Assembly: GCF_001644575.1 (NCBI RefSeq)
Contig: NZ_CP015596.1
Span: forward strand, 1,364,001 to 1,428,000
Length of the DNA: 64,000 nucleotides
Source: Mycobacterium adipatum
GTDB taxonomy: Bacteria; Actinomycetota; Actinomycetes; Mycobacteriales; Mycobacteriaceae
Direction: 5' to 3'
In this document: positions 38,681 to 48,155 of the stretch, one piece after another
Position numbering within the stretch: the stretch's first letter is position 1
Layout: the number at the start of each line of letters is the position of its first letter
Notes under the pieces: generated by a model
The model's input: only the letters and a program-made list of their open reading frames with translations
Database searches by the model: none
Told to the model about the DNA's origin: nothing
Made by a program: the position numbers and the translations under genes

Positions 38681-39435
38681 TAGCTGAACGGAGCGGGATG
38701 CACGCCGTGTTCGGCGAGCCGCCTCCGAACCGCGGCCGCAATCTGTACCGCCCCCGGCGAATCCCCGTGCACACACACCGATTCGACACGGATCGGGATC
38801 TGTGAACCATCGTCGGCAGTGACCCGCGCTTCGGCGATCATCGTCCACACCCGGTCGGCGATCTGATCGGCGTCGCGCAGCACCGCGTGTGGTTCGCTGC
38901 GGGGAACCAGCTGCCCGTCCGGCCGGTACGAGCGGTCGGCGAACGCCTCCGCGACGGTGCGTAACCCCAACTCCTCGGCAGCGCTGAAGAACACCGAACC
39001 GGCCAGGCCGAGTACCGGCAGCGCCGGGTTCACCGCGTGTACCGCGGCCGCGACGGCGCGAGCCTGGTCCTCGTGGGTGACGATCGAGTTGTACAGCGCA
39101 CCATGCGGTTTGACATAGGACACCGCGGATCCGGCGGCCGCGGCCAGCGCGGACAGTGCCCCGATCTGATAGATCACCTCGGCGCTCAGCTCCTCGGGAT
39201 CCATATCGATGAAGCGTCTGCCGAAGCCGGCCAGATCCCGGTAGCCGACCTGCGCACCGATGCGGACTCCGCGCTCGGCGGCCGCGCGGCAGACGCGCAG
39301 CAGCCCGGCAGGGTCGCCCGCGTGGAAACCGCAGGCCACGTTCGCCGAGGTGACGAGATCGAGCATCGCATCGTCCTCACCGAGGGTCCACACCCCGAAA
39401 CCCTCCCCGAGGTCGGCGTTGAGGTCGACTGTCAT
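38680..39435 (-). CDS. pxpA: LamB/YcsF family protein, 5-oxoprolinase subunit A (PxpA)
   Basis: The 251-residue protein has the family signatures DLNADLGEGFG, ANVACGFHAGDP, GAQVGYRDLAGFGRR, VKPHGALYN and CVHGDSPGA. PxpA acts with PxpB and PxpC to hydrolyse 5-oxoproline; no PxpB/C genes are in this window. It starts five bases after the aztA stop and its stop overlaps the permease start, placing it in a Zur-type operon, which is unusual. The LamB/YcsF fold binds a divalent metal through His/Asp, a possible link. Confidence 0.88.
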   Translation of the reverse strand: MTVDLNADLGEGFGVWTLGEDDAMLDLVTSANVACGFHAGDPAGLLRVCRAAAERGVRIGAQVGYRDLAGFGRRFIDMDPEELSAEVIYQIGALSALAAAAGSAVSYVKPHGALYNSIVTHEDQARAVAAAVHAVNPALPVLGLAGSVFFSAAEELGLRTVAEAFADRSYRPDGQLVPRSEPHAVLRDADQIADRVWTMIAEARVTADDGSQIPIRVESVCVHGDSPGAVQIAAAVRRRLAEHGVHPAPFS

Positions 39436-39440
39436 GCCGA

Positions 39441-40082
39441 TCAGCCTAGTTCGACGCGGTGCTCGGCGGCCGCGATCAGCGCGCAGTCGTGGGTGGCGGC
39501 CACGACCGTCGTCCCGGCGTCGGCGAACCGGCGCAGGTGGGCGAGCACCAGGCGCGCGGAGTCGGCATCCAGTCCGGTCGTGGGTTCGTCGAGTAACAGC
39601 AGCGGGGCGTCCTGGGCAAAGGCCTGGGCCAGCAGGACGCGTTGTCGTTGACCGCCGGAGAGTTCACCCATCGTGCGGTGCCGAAGATCGGTGAGTCCGA
39701 GTTCGGTCAACCAGTACTCGACGGTCGCCCGGTCCTTTGTCCCGGGGCGGCGCAGCAGGCCGAGGTGGCGCCAGCGACCCATCATGACGGCCTCGGTCAC
39801 GGTCACCGGGAACGAATCGGTGACCGCGCTGCGCTGTACGGCCAAGGCGACATTGCGGGTGCCGCGGGCAATGGTGCCGGCGGCCACCGGATGCACGCCC
39901 GCCAACAGCTCGAGCAATGTCGACTTCCCGCAACCGTTGGGCCCCGTCACCGCCGTGACGGCGCCCGGTGCGATCGACAGCGTCAAGGCGCGGAAAACTG
40001 TTGTGTCGGTATGGCTGAAGTCCACCCCGGACACCTCGATGACGCCGGCGTCCGTCGGCGTCTTATTGATAATGAGTTTCAT
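39441..40082 (-). CDS. aztA: Zinc ABC transporter ATPase (AztA/ZnuC-like)
   Basis: ATP-binding subunit of a zinc importer; 213 residues from ATG 40082. Walker A GPNGCGKST, signature LSGGQRQRVLLAQ, Walker B LLLLDEPTTGLD, and the His-switch ATHDCAL. The ATG lies within the Zur-like box, so the N-terminal MKLIINK may be translated leaderlessly from a promoter with TACACT about ten bases upstream; GTG 40034 is an alternative. Divergent from the permease gene. Confidence 0.88.
   Translation of the reverse strand: MKLIINKTPTDAGVIEVSGVDFSHTDTTVFRALTLSIAPGAVTAVTGPNGCGKSTLLELLAGVHPVAAGTIARGTRNVALAVQRSAVTDSFPVTVTEAVMMGRWRHLGLLRRPGTKDRATVEYWLTELGLTDLRHRTMGELSGGQRQRVLLAQAFAQDAPLLLLDEPTTGLDADSARLVLAHLRRFADAGTTVVAATHDCALIAAAEHRVELG
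40067..40081. promoter_or_regulatory. Zur-like box 3 (aztA/aztBD divergent promoter)
   Basis: TGATAATGAGTTTCA in the 20-bp divergent region and overlapping the aztA start codon. A single site could repress both directions. GATAAG at about 40086-40091 may be the -10 of the rightward gene. Confidence 0.78.
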
Positions 40083-40102
40083 TACTGATAAGAGTGTACG
40101 GC

Positions 40103-42100
40103 ATGACCTCCTGGCTCGCAGACCCCTTCCAGGCGGACATGGTCCTTCGCGCCCTGGCGGCCGGGGTGCTGGCCGGCTGCCTGTGCTCCCTGGTTGGGTG
40201 TTGGGTCGTGTTGCGCCGCAGCGTGTTCCTCGGCGAGGCCATGACGCACGGCATGTTGCCCGGCGTTGCCATCGCAGCGCTGCTGGGGACATCGCTAATG
40301 CTCGGCGGGCTGGTGGCCGCCCTGGTGATGGCTGTCGGTGTCGCGGCGATCGGACGCTCGTCCAAGCTGTCCTCGGACACCAGCATCGGCCTGCTGCTCG
40401 TCGGCATGCTGGCGCTCGGGGTCATCGTGGTATCCCGATCGCAGAGCTTCGCCGTGGATCTCACCGGTTTTCTGTTCGGTGACGTGTTCGCGGTGCGCAC
40501 AACGGATTTGGTCGTTCTCGCCGTGGCATTGCTGCTCACCCTTGGTGCGGTCATCATCGGTCATCGCGCGTTTGTGGCGGTCACCTTCGATCCCCGCAAG
40601 GCCGCCACATTGGGTCTGCGTCCGCAGTGGGCCATCCCGGCGCTGACCGTGCTGATGGCCGTCGCGATGGTCGCCTCCTTCCACGTCGTCGGCACCCTGT
40701 TGGTTCTCGGGTTGCTGGTCGCACCGCCGGCCGCCGCGCTGGCCTGGGCGAAGTCGATCCCGAAGGTGATGGCATTGTCGGCGATCTTGGGATGCGTCTC
40801 GGTGTACGTCGGCCTGCTCATCTCCTGGTACGCCGGCACCGCCGGCGGCGCCACCATCGCCGGGGTCGCGGTGCTGATGTTCTTCGCTTCGACGCTGCTG
40901 GCGGCGCTGCGCACGAATCGCCGCCGGGTCGCGGTGCTGGCCGCCTCGGCCGCGGTGGTCGCCGGCTGCTCGTCGGGTGATCCGGCTGCCGCGCCCACCG
41001 AGACGTCCCGGGCCAGCACCGGCGACGGCGTCGCCGTCGAGGACGGCGCCCGCGAGTCCGACGGGCCGTTGACCAGGTTGGTGCTCGTCGATCCCGCCAC
41101 CGGTGACACCTCGGTGTACGACGCGGTGGACGAGACGGAGACGGCCATCGGCTCCTACGGTCCGGTCACCGGGCTGGATGGCGACGGACGCTTCGCCTAT
41201 CTTCGTACGGGCGAGCGCACCACCGTCGTCGACGCCGGGGCCTGGACCTTCGACCACGGTGACCACTACCACTACTTCGCCGGCACGCCCGCCGACGTCG
41301 CGACGCTCGACCTGCCCGCGGCCTCGGTCGGCTCCAGCAACTCGATGGTCGCGGTGGCATCGCCCACCGGCGCCGTCGAGGTCTTCGACCGGGAGAAGCT
41401 GGGGTCCAAGACGGTCGAAGCGCCGGCCGGACTGACCGTCCCGTCCGAGACGGCCGCCGCGGTGCCCTACGGCAGCCGGTTGGTCACGGTCAGCGCCGAC
41501 GGCCGCATTCACGTCACCGGTGAGGCAGGCACGACCGACCTGGCCGGTGAATGCACAGGCGTCTCCTGGGCGATACCGACCCGCCGCGCCGTGGTGTTCG
41601 GTTGCGAGACCGGGACGGTGCGGGTCACCGGCGGGGAGAACGCCCTCACGGTGACTCCGGCCCCGTATCCCGCGGATGCGCCGGAGCAGCGCCCCACCGC
41701 CATGGAGCACCGGGACCGCGCAGATGTCTTCGCAGGCATCGGTGGCGGCAATGTCTGGGTCCTCGACAGTCGCCAGCGGTCCTGGACACTGTTGCCCGCC
41801 GCGGATGCCGTGGCCACCAACACCAAGGGCGACGGAACGGTGCTGATCCTGCACCGCGACGGCACCTTGTCCGCCGTGGACACCAAGACCCGCGCCGAAA
41901 CAGCCCGAATCCCCTTGTTTCCCGGGCCTATCCCGGCCGACGGTCCGCAACCGGTGGTCGACCTCGACTCCGATCGCGCCTACATCAACAATGCCGATGC
42001 CAAGGAGATCTACGAGATCGACTACGCAGACGGACTGCGCATCGCCCGCACGTTGTCCACCGAGGTGACCCCGGGGCTGATGGTCGAGTCCGGCCGGTGA
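40103..42100 (+). CDS. aztBD: Fused zinc ABC permease (ZnuB/AztB) and AztD-type zinc chaperone
   Basis: One 665-residue open frame. Residues ~1-275 are an ABC-3 family permease (LVGCWVVLRRSVFLGEAMTH, ATLGLRPQWA, HVVGTLLVLGLLVAPPAAAL). After RTNRRR comes a lipoprotein-like segment VAVLAASAAVVAGC (Cys about 289), then a ~370-residue beta-propeller-like AztD domain with a His-rich site FDHGDHYHYF near 384-393. AztD normally is a separate exported zinc chaperone for AztC. The fusion would place it outside the membrane if the lipobox helix acts as an extra transmembrane segment. Cleavage by signal peptidase II is conceivable. Confidence 0.85.
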   Translation: MTSWLADPFQADMVLRALAAGVLAGCLCSLVGCWVVLRRSVFLGEAMTHGMLPGVAIAALLGTSLMLGGLVAALVMAVGVAAIGRSSKLSSDTSIGLLLVGMLALGVIVVSRSQSFAVDLTGFLFGDVFAVRTTDLVVLAVALLLTLGAVIIGHRAFVAVTFDPRKAATLGLRPQWAIPALTVLMAVAMVASFHVVGTLLVLGLLVAPPAAALAWAKSIPKVMALSAILGCVSVYVGLLISWYAGTAGGATIAGVAVLMFFASTLLAALRTNRRRVAVLAASAAVVAGCSSGDPAAAPTETSRASTGDGVAVEDGARESDGPLTRLVLVDPATGDTSVYDAVDETETAIGSYGPVTGLDGDGRFAYLRTGERTTVVDAGAWTFDHGDHYHYFAGTPADVATLDLPAASVGSSNSMVAVASPTGAVEVFDREKLGSKTVEAPAGLTVPSETAAAVPYGSRLVTVSADGRIHVTGEAGTTDLAGECTGVSWAIPTRRAVVFGCETGTVRVTGGENALTVTPAPYPADAPEQRPTAMEHRDRADVFAGIGGGNVWVLDSRQRSWTLLPAADAVATNTKGDGTVLILHRDGTLSAVDTKTRAETARIPLFPGPIPADGPQPVVDLDSDRAYINNADAKEIYEIDYADGLRIARTLSTEVTPGLMVESGR

Positions 42101-43008
42101 CGCGCAGGATCTGGCTGTGCCTGCTGGCCGTGCTCGCCGCGCTGCTCACCGCATGCGGTCCGAACTCCGGATCCGGCGGTGGTGAGATCGTGGTGACCAC
42201 CAACATCCTCGGCGACGTGGTGCGCAACGTCGTCGGTGATGCTGCGCCGGTCCGCGTCTTGATGCAACCCAATGCCGACCCGCACTCGTTCGGGGTGTCC
42301 GCGCAGGACGCCGCGGCCATGAACGATGCCGCGCTGATCGTCTACAACGGACTCGGGTTGGAGGAGAACGTCACCCGAAACGTGGAAACCGCCAAAGCGC
42401 AGGGCGTTCCGGTTGTCGCGGTGGGCGATCACATCGACCCTGTCGACTACGTCGAGGGTGACAGCGCCGGGATGGCGGACCCACACTTCTGGACCGACCC
42501 GCAGCGCATGATCGCCGCCGTCGACGTCATCGAGGAGACTGTTCACAACGAGGTCGACGGTATCGATGGTGAGGCATTGGCGCGTAACGCCGAGCGCTAC
42601 CGGGCGCAACTGCGCGAACTCGACAAGGCGATGACCGATGGCTTCGCTGAGATCGCGCCGGAGCGACGCAAACTCGTCACCAATCACCACGTGCTGGGAT
42701 ATCTGGCGCAGCGGTTCGATTTCGAGGTCATCGGGGCCGTGGTCCCCAGCGGTACCACATTGGCCGCGCCGAGCGCGTCGGATCTGCAATCACTGGTGGG
42801 AGCAATCGAATCGGCCCGGGTTCCAGCCATTTTCGTCGATTCGTCGCAGCCCGACAAGCTGGCCAGGGTGCTCGCCGAGGACGCCGGGGTCCAGGTGCGG
42901 ATCGTCTCGCTCTACAGCGAATCACTCAGTCCGCCCGGCTCATCGGGCGCGACGTATCTCGACATGATGCGCGCCAATACCGACGCCATCGTCACCGGCC
43001 TGCGCTAG
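42097..43008 (+). CDS. aztC: Zinc-binding lipoprotein of ABC importer (AztC/ZnuA-like)
   Basis: Solute-binding protein of cluster A-I, 303 residues. Signal peptide with lipobox LLTAC; zinc-ligand regions ADPHSFGVS, MADPHFWTDP, TNHHVLGYLAQRF and the Asp of FVDSSQPDKL. No long His-rich loop, unlike the second copy at 45520. GTG 42097 overlaps the aztBD stop (GTGA). Delivers zinc to the permease. Confidence 0.92.
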   Translation: MTRRIWLCLLAVLAALLTACGPNSGSGGGEIVVTTNILGDVVRNVVGDAAPVRVLMQPNADPHSFGVSAQDAAAMNDAALIVYNGLGLEENVTRNVETAKAQGVPVVAVGDHIDPVDYVEGDSAGMADPHFWTDPQRMIAAVDVIEETVHNEVDGIDGEALARNAERYRAQLRELDKAMTDGFAEIAPERRKLVTNHHVLGYLAQRFDFEVIGAVVPSGTTLAAPSASDLQSLVGAIESARVPAIFVDSSQPDKLARVLAEDAGVQVRIVSLYSESLSPPGSSGATYLDMMRANTDAIVTGLR

Positions 43009-43038
43009 TCGCGGGCCAACTCTGTGAAGGGAGCACCT

Positions 43039-44244
43039 ATGGCCAGTTCGACATGGTTCTATCGGGCGGGAGCGCTGACATTCGCGGCGGCAACTCTGGC
43101 CGCCTGCTCATCGGGCGGCCAGAGCGCCGATGCCGGGAATCCCACGCCCGCTGACGCCACCTCCGCGGCACCCGGCGTGCCGATCCCCGAGCCGCTGGCG
43201 GTCACCTACGACGGCGGCCTGCTGGTCCTCAACGGCGAGACTCTCGAAGTCGCACAAGACATCCCGCTGGAGGGCTTCCTGCGGGTCAACCCGGCCGGTG
43301 ACGAGGGCCACGTGCTCGTCACCACCACCGAGGGCTGGCGCATCCTGGATGCCGCAGGCGGGCGGCTGACCGAGGACACCTTCCCGGGCGTCGTGGCGGG
43401 CCACGTCACTCCGCACGGTGAGAACACCGTGCTGTTCGCCGATGGCACCGGCGAGATCACCGCCTTCGATCCGCACGCGTTGGAGGCGGGCGGCATGCCC
43501 GACACCCGGAAGTGGAAGACCCCGGAGCCGCACCACGGCGTGGCGGTCATTCTTGCCGACGGCACCCGGGTGCAGACGTTGGGCAATCCGGACACCCGGG
43601 TCGGCGCCGCGGCGTTCGACGGTGACCGCGAGATTGCGCGCAACGAGGAATGCCCCGGCGTGCATGGCGAGACGGTGGCCGCCGACGAGGTGGTCATCCT
43701 CGGCTGCGAGAACGGCGTGCTGAAGTTCGCCGACGGACAGTTCACCAAGATCCCCAGCCCCACCCCGTACGGCCGCACTGGAAACACCCGTGGTCACGAG
43801 GATTCCCCGGTGGTGCTGGGCGATATGAAGGTCGACGCGGATGCCGAGATGGAGCGGCCCGAGCAGTTCGCCCTGATCGACACCACCGCCGATGAGATGC
43901 GCATCGTGCAGATGCCCGCCGGTGTCAGCTACTGGTTCCGCTCGCTGGGCCGCGGCCCGCAGGCCGAGGCGCTGATGCTCGGCACCGACGGTAATCTGCA
44001 TGTCTTCGACCCGGTCACCGGTGACCTGGTGCGGTCGATCAAGGTGACCGAGCCGTGGAGTGAGCCCGACGATTGGCAGCAGCCCGGCCCGGCTGTGTTC
44101 ACCCGTGAGGACGCCGTCTACGTCAGCGACCCGGCGACCAAGCAGATCCACCTGGTGGACGTGGCGGCCGGCACTATCGAGACCTCGGTGACGCTGGCAC
44201 AGACCCCCAATGAGCTCAGCGGGGCGGTTGGGCACGACCACTGA
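43039..44244 (+). CDS. aztD: AztD-type zinc metallochaperone lipoprotein
   Basis: The 401-residue protein has lipobox TLAAC followed by a low-complexity linker and a beta-propeller-like domain. Likely zinc sites are GHVTPHGENT and EPHHGVAV; the C-terminus ends GAVGHDH. It resembles the C-terminal half of the upstream fusion, so this operon encodes two AztD-like domains. ATG 43039 follows GAAGGGA at proper spacing; the GTG at 43024 would add five residues. Terminated by a strong hairpin. Confidence 0.85.
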   Translation: MASSTWFYRAGALTFAAATLAACSSGGQSADAGNPTPADATSAAPGVPIPEPLAVTYDGGLLVLNGETLEVAQDIPLEGFLRVNPAGDEGHVLVTTTEGWRILDAAGGRLTEDTFPGVVAGHVTPHGENTVLFADGTGEITAFDPHALEAGGMPDTRKWKTPEPHHGVAVILADGTRVQTLGNPDTRVGAAAFDGDREIARNEECPGVHGETVAADEVVILGCENGVLKFADGQFTKIPSPTPYGRTGNTRGHEDSPVVLGDMKVDADAEMERPEQFALIDTTADEMRIVQMPAGVSYWFRSLGRGPQAEALMLGTDGNLHVFDPVTGDLVRSIKVTEPWSEPDDWQQPGPAVFTREDAVYVSDPATKQIHLVDVAAGTIETSVTLAQTPNELSGAVGHDH

Positions 44245-44255
44245 GAGCCGCTCGG

Positions 44256-44288
44256 GAATCGGCCGGAGGCACCGCCTCCGGCCGATTC
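44256..44288. terminator. Bidirectional intrinsic terminator
   Basis: A perfect 15-bp inverted repeat (44256-44270 with 44274-44288) lies between the convergent aztD and COG0523 GTPase genes, 12 bases past one stop and six from the other. Confidence 0.85.
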
Positions 44289-44293
44289 TCATG

Positions 44294-45436
<1,143 letters not shown>

Positions 45437-45448
45437 GAGGCTCCTTAA

Positions 45449-45463
45449 TGAAAATGATTATCA
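45449..45463. promoter_or_regulatory. Zur-like box 4
   Basis: TGAAAATGATTATCA, flanked by TTAA and ATAA, is the best match in the window to the AT-rich Zur dyad. It lies 13 bases from the GTPase ATG and 57 from the rightward lipoprotein ATG. Confidence 0.82.
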
Positions 45464-45493
45464 ATAAGTATTGTCCGATGCGGCGTTTACTAA

Positions 45494-45508
45494 TGCAAAC
45501 GGTTATCG
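45494..45508. promoter_or_regulatory. Zur-like box 5 (weaker)
   Basis: TGCAAACGGTTATCG resembles the other boxes at most positions and ends 11 bases before the lipoprotein ATG. Probably a second operator for the rightward operon. Confidence 0.5.
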
Positions 45509-45519
45509 TTATCGGCGTG

Positions 45520-46506
45520 ATGTCGTTTGAGTCCTCCCGCGCGCTGGCCGCGGGTCTGTTGTTGGCCGTCCCGTTCGCACTCAGCGCCTGCGGCAGCGGC
45601 GACAAACCGGCCGCCACATCGACGGCCGTCCAGGCCGGCGACTGCCCGACCACGCCGGTCGACGTCGTCGTCAGCGTCGATCAGTGGGGCATGATCGTGT
45701 CGTCACTCGCCGGAGCCTGCGCGAACGTGACGACCGTGCTCTCCGGCTCGTCGGTCGACCCACACGATTTCGAGCCGGCGCCGTCGGATGCGGCGGCCTT
45801 CGAGGGCGCCCAGCTGGTGGTGCTCAACGGCGGCCACTACGACGAGTGGGCCGCCAAGCTGGCCGAGAGCACCGCCCCGGATGCGGCCGTGGTGGATGCC
45901 CTGTCCCTGCTCGGCGGGGACCACGAGGGACATGATCACGAGGGCCACGAGGGGCATGATCACGAGGGTGAAGGCGGCGTCAACCCGCACGCCTGGTACA
46001 GCCCGATCGCGGTCACCGATGTGGCCGATGCCGTCACCGCCAAGCTCACCGAGCTCGCTCCGGCGGCCGGTGATTACTTCGGCGCCCGGCACACCGAGTT
46101 CACCGAGGGTCTGGCGCCCTACCGCGATCTGATCGCCGAGATCAAGGCCGGTGCGGCCGGAAAGAGCTACGCCGCCACCGAGAGCCTGTTCGACGATATG
46201 GCCGGCGCTCTCGGGCTCGTCAATCGCACCCCGCAGGGCTACCAGGTCGCCGCCTCGAACGAGAGCGATCCGTCCCCGGCCGACCTCGACGCATTCCTGC
46301 GCCTGCTCTCCGATCGCGGTGTCGACGTGCTGATCTACAACACCCAGACCGAGGGCTCCGTCCCCGAGCAACTGCGCGCCGCCGCGGAGGCGGCCGGAGT
46401 GCCGGTGGTCGATGTCACCGAAACTCCTGCGCCGGGGGCCGAATCGTTCGAGGCTTGGCAGGTGGATCAACTCACCGCGCTGGCCGAGGCCCTTGGTGTC
46501 CGATAA
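45520..46506 (+). CDS. znuA: Zinc-binding lipoprotein of second ABC importer (ZnuA-like)
   Basis: The 328-residue solute-binding protein has lipobox ALSAC, the ligand motif SVDPHDFEPAPSD, a long His/Asp/Glu-rich loop (HEGHDHEGHEGHDHEGE, about residues 135-152) and GVNPHAWYSP. The charged His loop is typical of ZnuA and gathers zinc. ATG 45520 gives a normal signal peptide; a longer frame from 45448 reads MKMIINK out of the Zur box and is unlikely. Second complete importer in this island. Confidence 0.92.
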   Translation: MSFESSRALAAGLLLAVPFALSACGSGDKPAATSTAVQAGDCPTTPVDVVVSVDQWGMIVSSLAGACANVTTVLSGSSVDPHDFEPAPSDAAAFEGAQLVVLNGGHYDEWAAKLAESTAPDAAVVDALSLLGGDHEGHDHEGHEGHDHEGEGGVNPHAWYSPIAVTDVADAVTAKLTELAPAAGDYFGARHTEFTEGLAPYRDLIAEIKAGAAGKSYAATESLFDDMAGALGLVNRTPQGYQVAASNESDPSPADLDAFLRLLSDRGVDVLIYNTQTEGSVPEQLRAAAEAAGVPVVDVTETPAPGAESFEAWQVDQLTALAEALGVR

Positions 46507-47290
46507 CCCGGCGCCCGACAACCCGGCGCCCGATAACGCGCTCGTCTTCGACGACGTCAGTGTGGTCCGCGGCGGCCGGCTGATCTGGTCGGAAGGAACC
46601 TTCACGATTCCGGCCGGTGGCATCGTGGCCGTGATCGGATCCAACGGCTCGGGCAAGTCCACGCTGCTGCAGGTCATCCTGGGTCTGCTGCCGGTGGCTT
46701 CGGGCACGGTGCGGGTGCTCGGCGGTCGGCCCGGCGCCCACAACGATGCCATCGGCTATGTGCCGCAGGATTATGTGGCCGGCGCCGGGGAGGCGATCCG
46801 CGCGCGCGACGCCGTCATGCTGGGCCTCACCGGCCGGCGGTGGGGCTTGCGCCGCACCACCGCGGCGGACCGTGCCCGGGTGGCCGAGGCGCTGCGGGCG
46901 GTAGAGGCGGACGAGTTCGCCGACCGGCGGGTATCTCAGCTGTCGGGCGGGCAGCGGCAACGCATCGCGCTGGCCAACGCGCTGGTATCCCGGCCGCGGC
47001 TGCTCATTCTCGATGAGCCGCTGGCCGCACTCGACCTGCGCAACCAGCAGGAGATCGTCGGACTGCTGTCCCGGCTGAATGCGGAATACGATGTGACCAT
47101 TCTTGTTGTCGCCCATGATCTGAACCCGCTGCTGTCGGTACTGGACAGCGCGGTGTATCTGCTCGACGGGCACGCCCATCACGCGGCCATCGACCAGGTT
47201 GTCGATGCTGATCTGCTGACCCACCTCTACGGCACCACGGTCGCGGTGGCCAACACCTTGCAGGGCCAGATGTACATGAGGGCCACCTGA
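46496..47290 (+). CDS. znuC: Zinc ABC transporter ATPase (ZnuC-like)
   Basis: The 264-residue ATPase: Walker A GSNGSGKST, Q-loop VPQDYVAG, signature LSGGQRQRIALAN, Walker B LLILDEPLAALD, H-switch VAHDLNPLL. An N-terminal repeat DNPAPDNPAPDN precedes the domain. GTG 46496 overlaps the lipoprotein stop by 11 bases. Downstream permease starts on its stop codon. Confidence 0.92.
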   Translation: MSDNPAPDNPAPDNALVFDDVSVVRGGRLIWSEGTFTIPAGGIVAVIGSNGSGKSTLLQVILGLLPVASGTVRVLGGRPGAHNDAIGYVPQDYVAGAGEAIRARDAVMLGLTGRRWGLRRTTAADRARVAEALRAVEADEFADRRVSQLSGGQRQRIALANALVSRPRLLILDEPLAALDLRNQQEIVGLLSRLNAEYDVTILVVAHDLNPLLSVLDSAVYLLDGHAHHAAIDQVVDADLLTHLYGTTVAVANTLQGQMYMRAT

Positions 47291-48144
47291 TGGGCGGTAC
47301 CCAGATCTATCTCGCGCTGGGTTATCAGGAGAACTGGTGGCAGATCCTGACGTCGGCGTTCATGCGCAACGCAGTGCTCGGCGGCACTCTGGTCGCCCTG
47401 GCCGCCGGGCTGATCGGTTATTTCATCATCGTGCGGAACACGGCGTTCGCCGCGCACGCACTGGCCCATATCGGCCTGCCCGGGGCCACGGGTGCAGCCC
47501 TGGTGGGCCTGCCGGTGGTCCTCGGGCTGGGCATCTTCTGTATCGGTGGCGCCCTGGTGATCGGGGCGATGGGTAAGAACGCCGGTGACCGCGAGGTCAC
47601 GACCGGCACGGTACTGGCGCTGGCGACGGGGTTCGGTCTGTTCTTCAATTCGCTGGCCACCAAGAATTCCTCGACGCTGACCAACGTGCTGTTCGGCAAC
47701 CTGCTGGCGATCACCCATCAACAACTGCTGACCTTCACCGTGCTGCTGCTGGTGATCGCCGCCACGGTCGTAATCGTCTATCGCCCATTGCTGTTCGCCT
47801 CGGTGAACGCTCAGGTCGCGCAGGCCAAAGGGGTGCCGGTGCGCGCCCTGTCGGTCATCTTCATGGCGCTGCTCGGCCTTTCGGTGACGATGGCGGTGCA
47901 GGCGGTGGGCACCCTGCTGCTCTTCGCCCTCGTCGTGACACCGGCCGCGACCGCGATCATGCTGACGGCACGACCGCTGGCGGCCATGGCGATCTCCACG
48001 GTGATCAGCCTGTTTTCGGTGTGGACGGGCCTCGCGGTGTCGGCGGTCTTCAACATGCCGCCGAGCTTCGTGATCGTCACCATCGCCTGCGCGATCTGGC
48101 TGGCGGTGTGGTCGGGTAACCGGATCGGCACGGTCGTCCGCTAG
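47290..48144 (+). CDS. znuB: Zinc ABC transporter permease (ZnuB-like)
   Basis: The 284-residue ABC-3 permease has about eight to nine helices. It carries FIIVRNTAFAAHALAHIGLPGATGAA near the N-terminus and the coupling-type segment NAQVAQAKGVPVRALSVIF, then VGTLLLFALVVTPAATA. Unlike the first importer's permease it ends normally after the membrane domain. Last gene of the Zur-type operon. Confidence 0.92.
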   Translation: MGGTQIYLALGYQENWWQILTSAFMRNAVLGGTLVALAAGLIGYFIIVRNTAFAAHALAHIGLPGATGAALVGLPVVLGLGIFCIGGALVIGAMGKNAGDREVTTGTVLALATGFGLFFNSLATKNSSTLTNVLFGNLLAITHQQLLTFTVLLLVIAATVVIVYRPLLFASVNAQVAQAKGVPVRALSVIFMALLGLSVTMAVQAVGTLLLFALVVTPAATAIMLTARPLAAMAISTVISLFSVWTGLAVSAVFNMPPSFVIVTIACAIWLAVWSGNRIGTVVR

Positions 48145-48155
48145 CCTCATGAGGC

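Noticed and set aside
45448..45519. Longer start of the znuA lipoprotein at 45448 (MKMIINK...)
   Set aside because: These codons come from the Zur-like box; the longer N-terminus would spoil the signal peptide that begins at ATG 45520.
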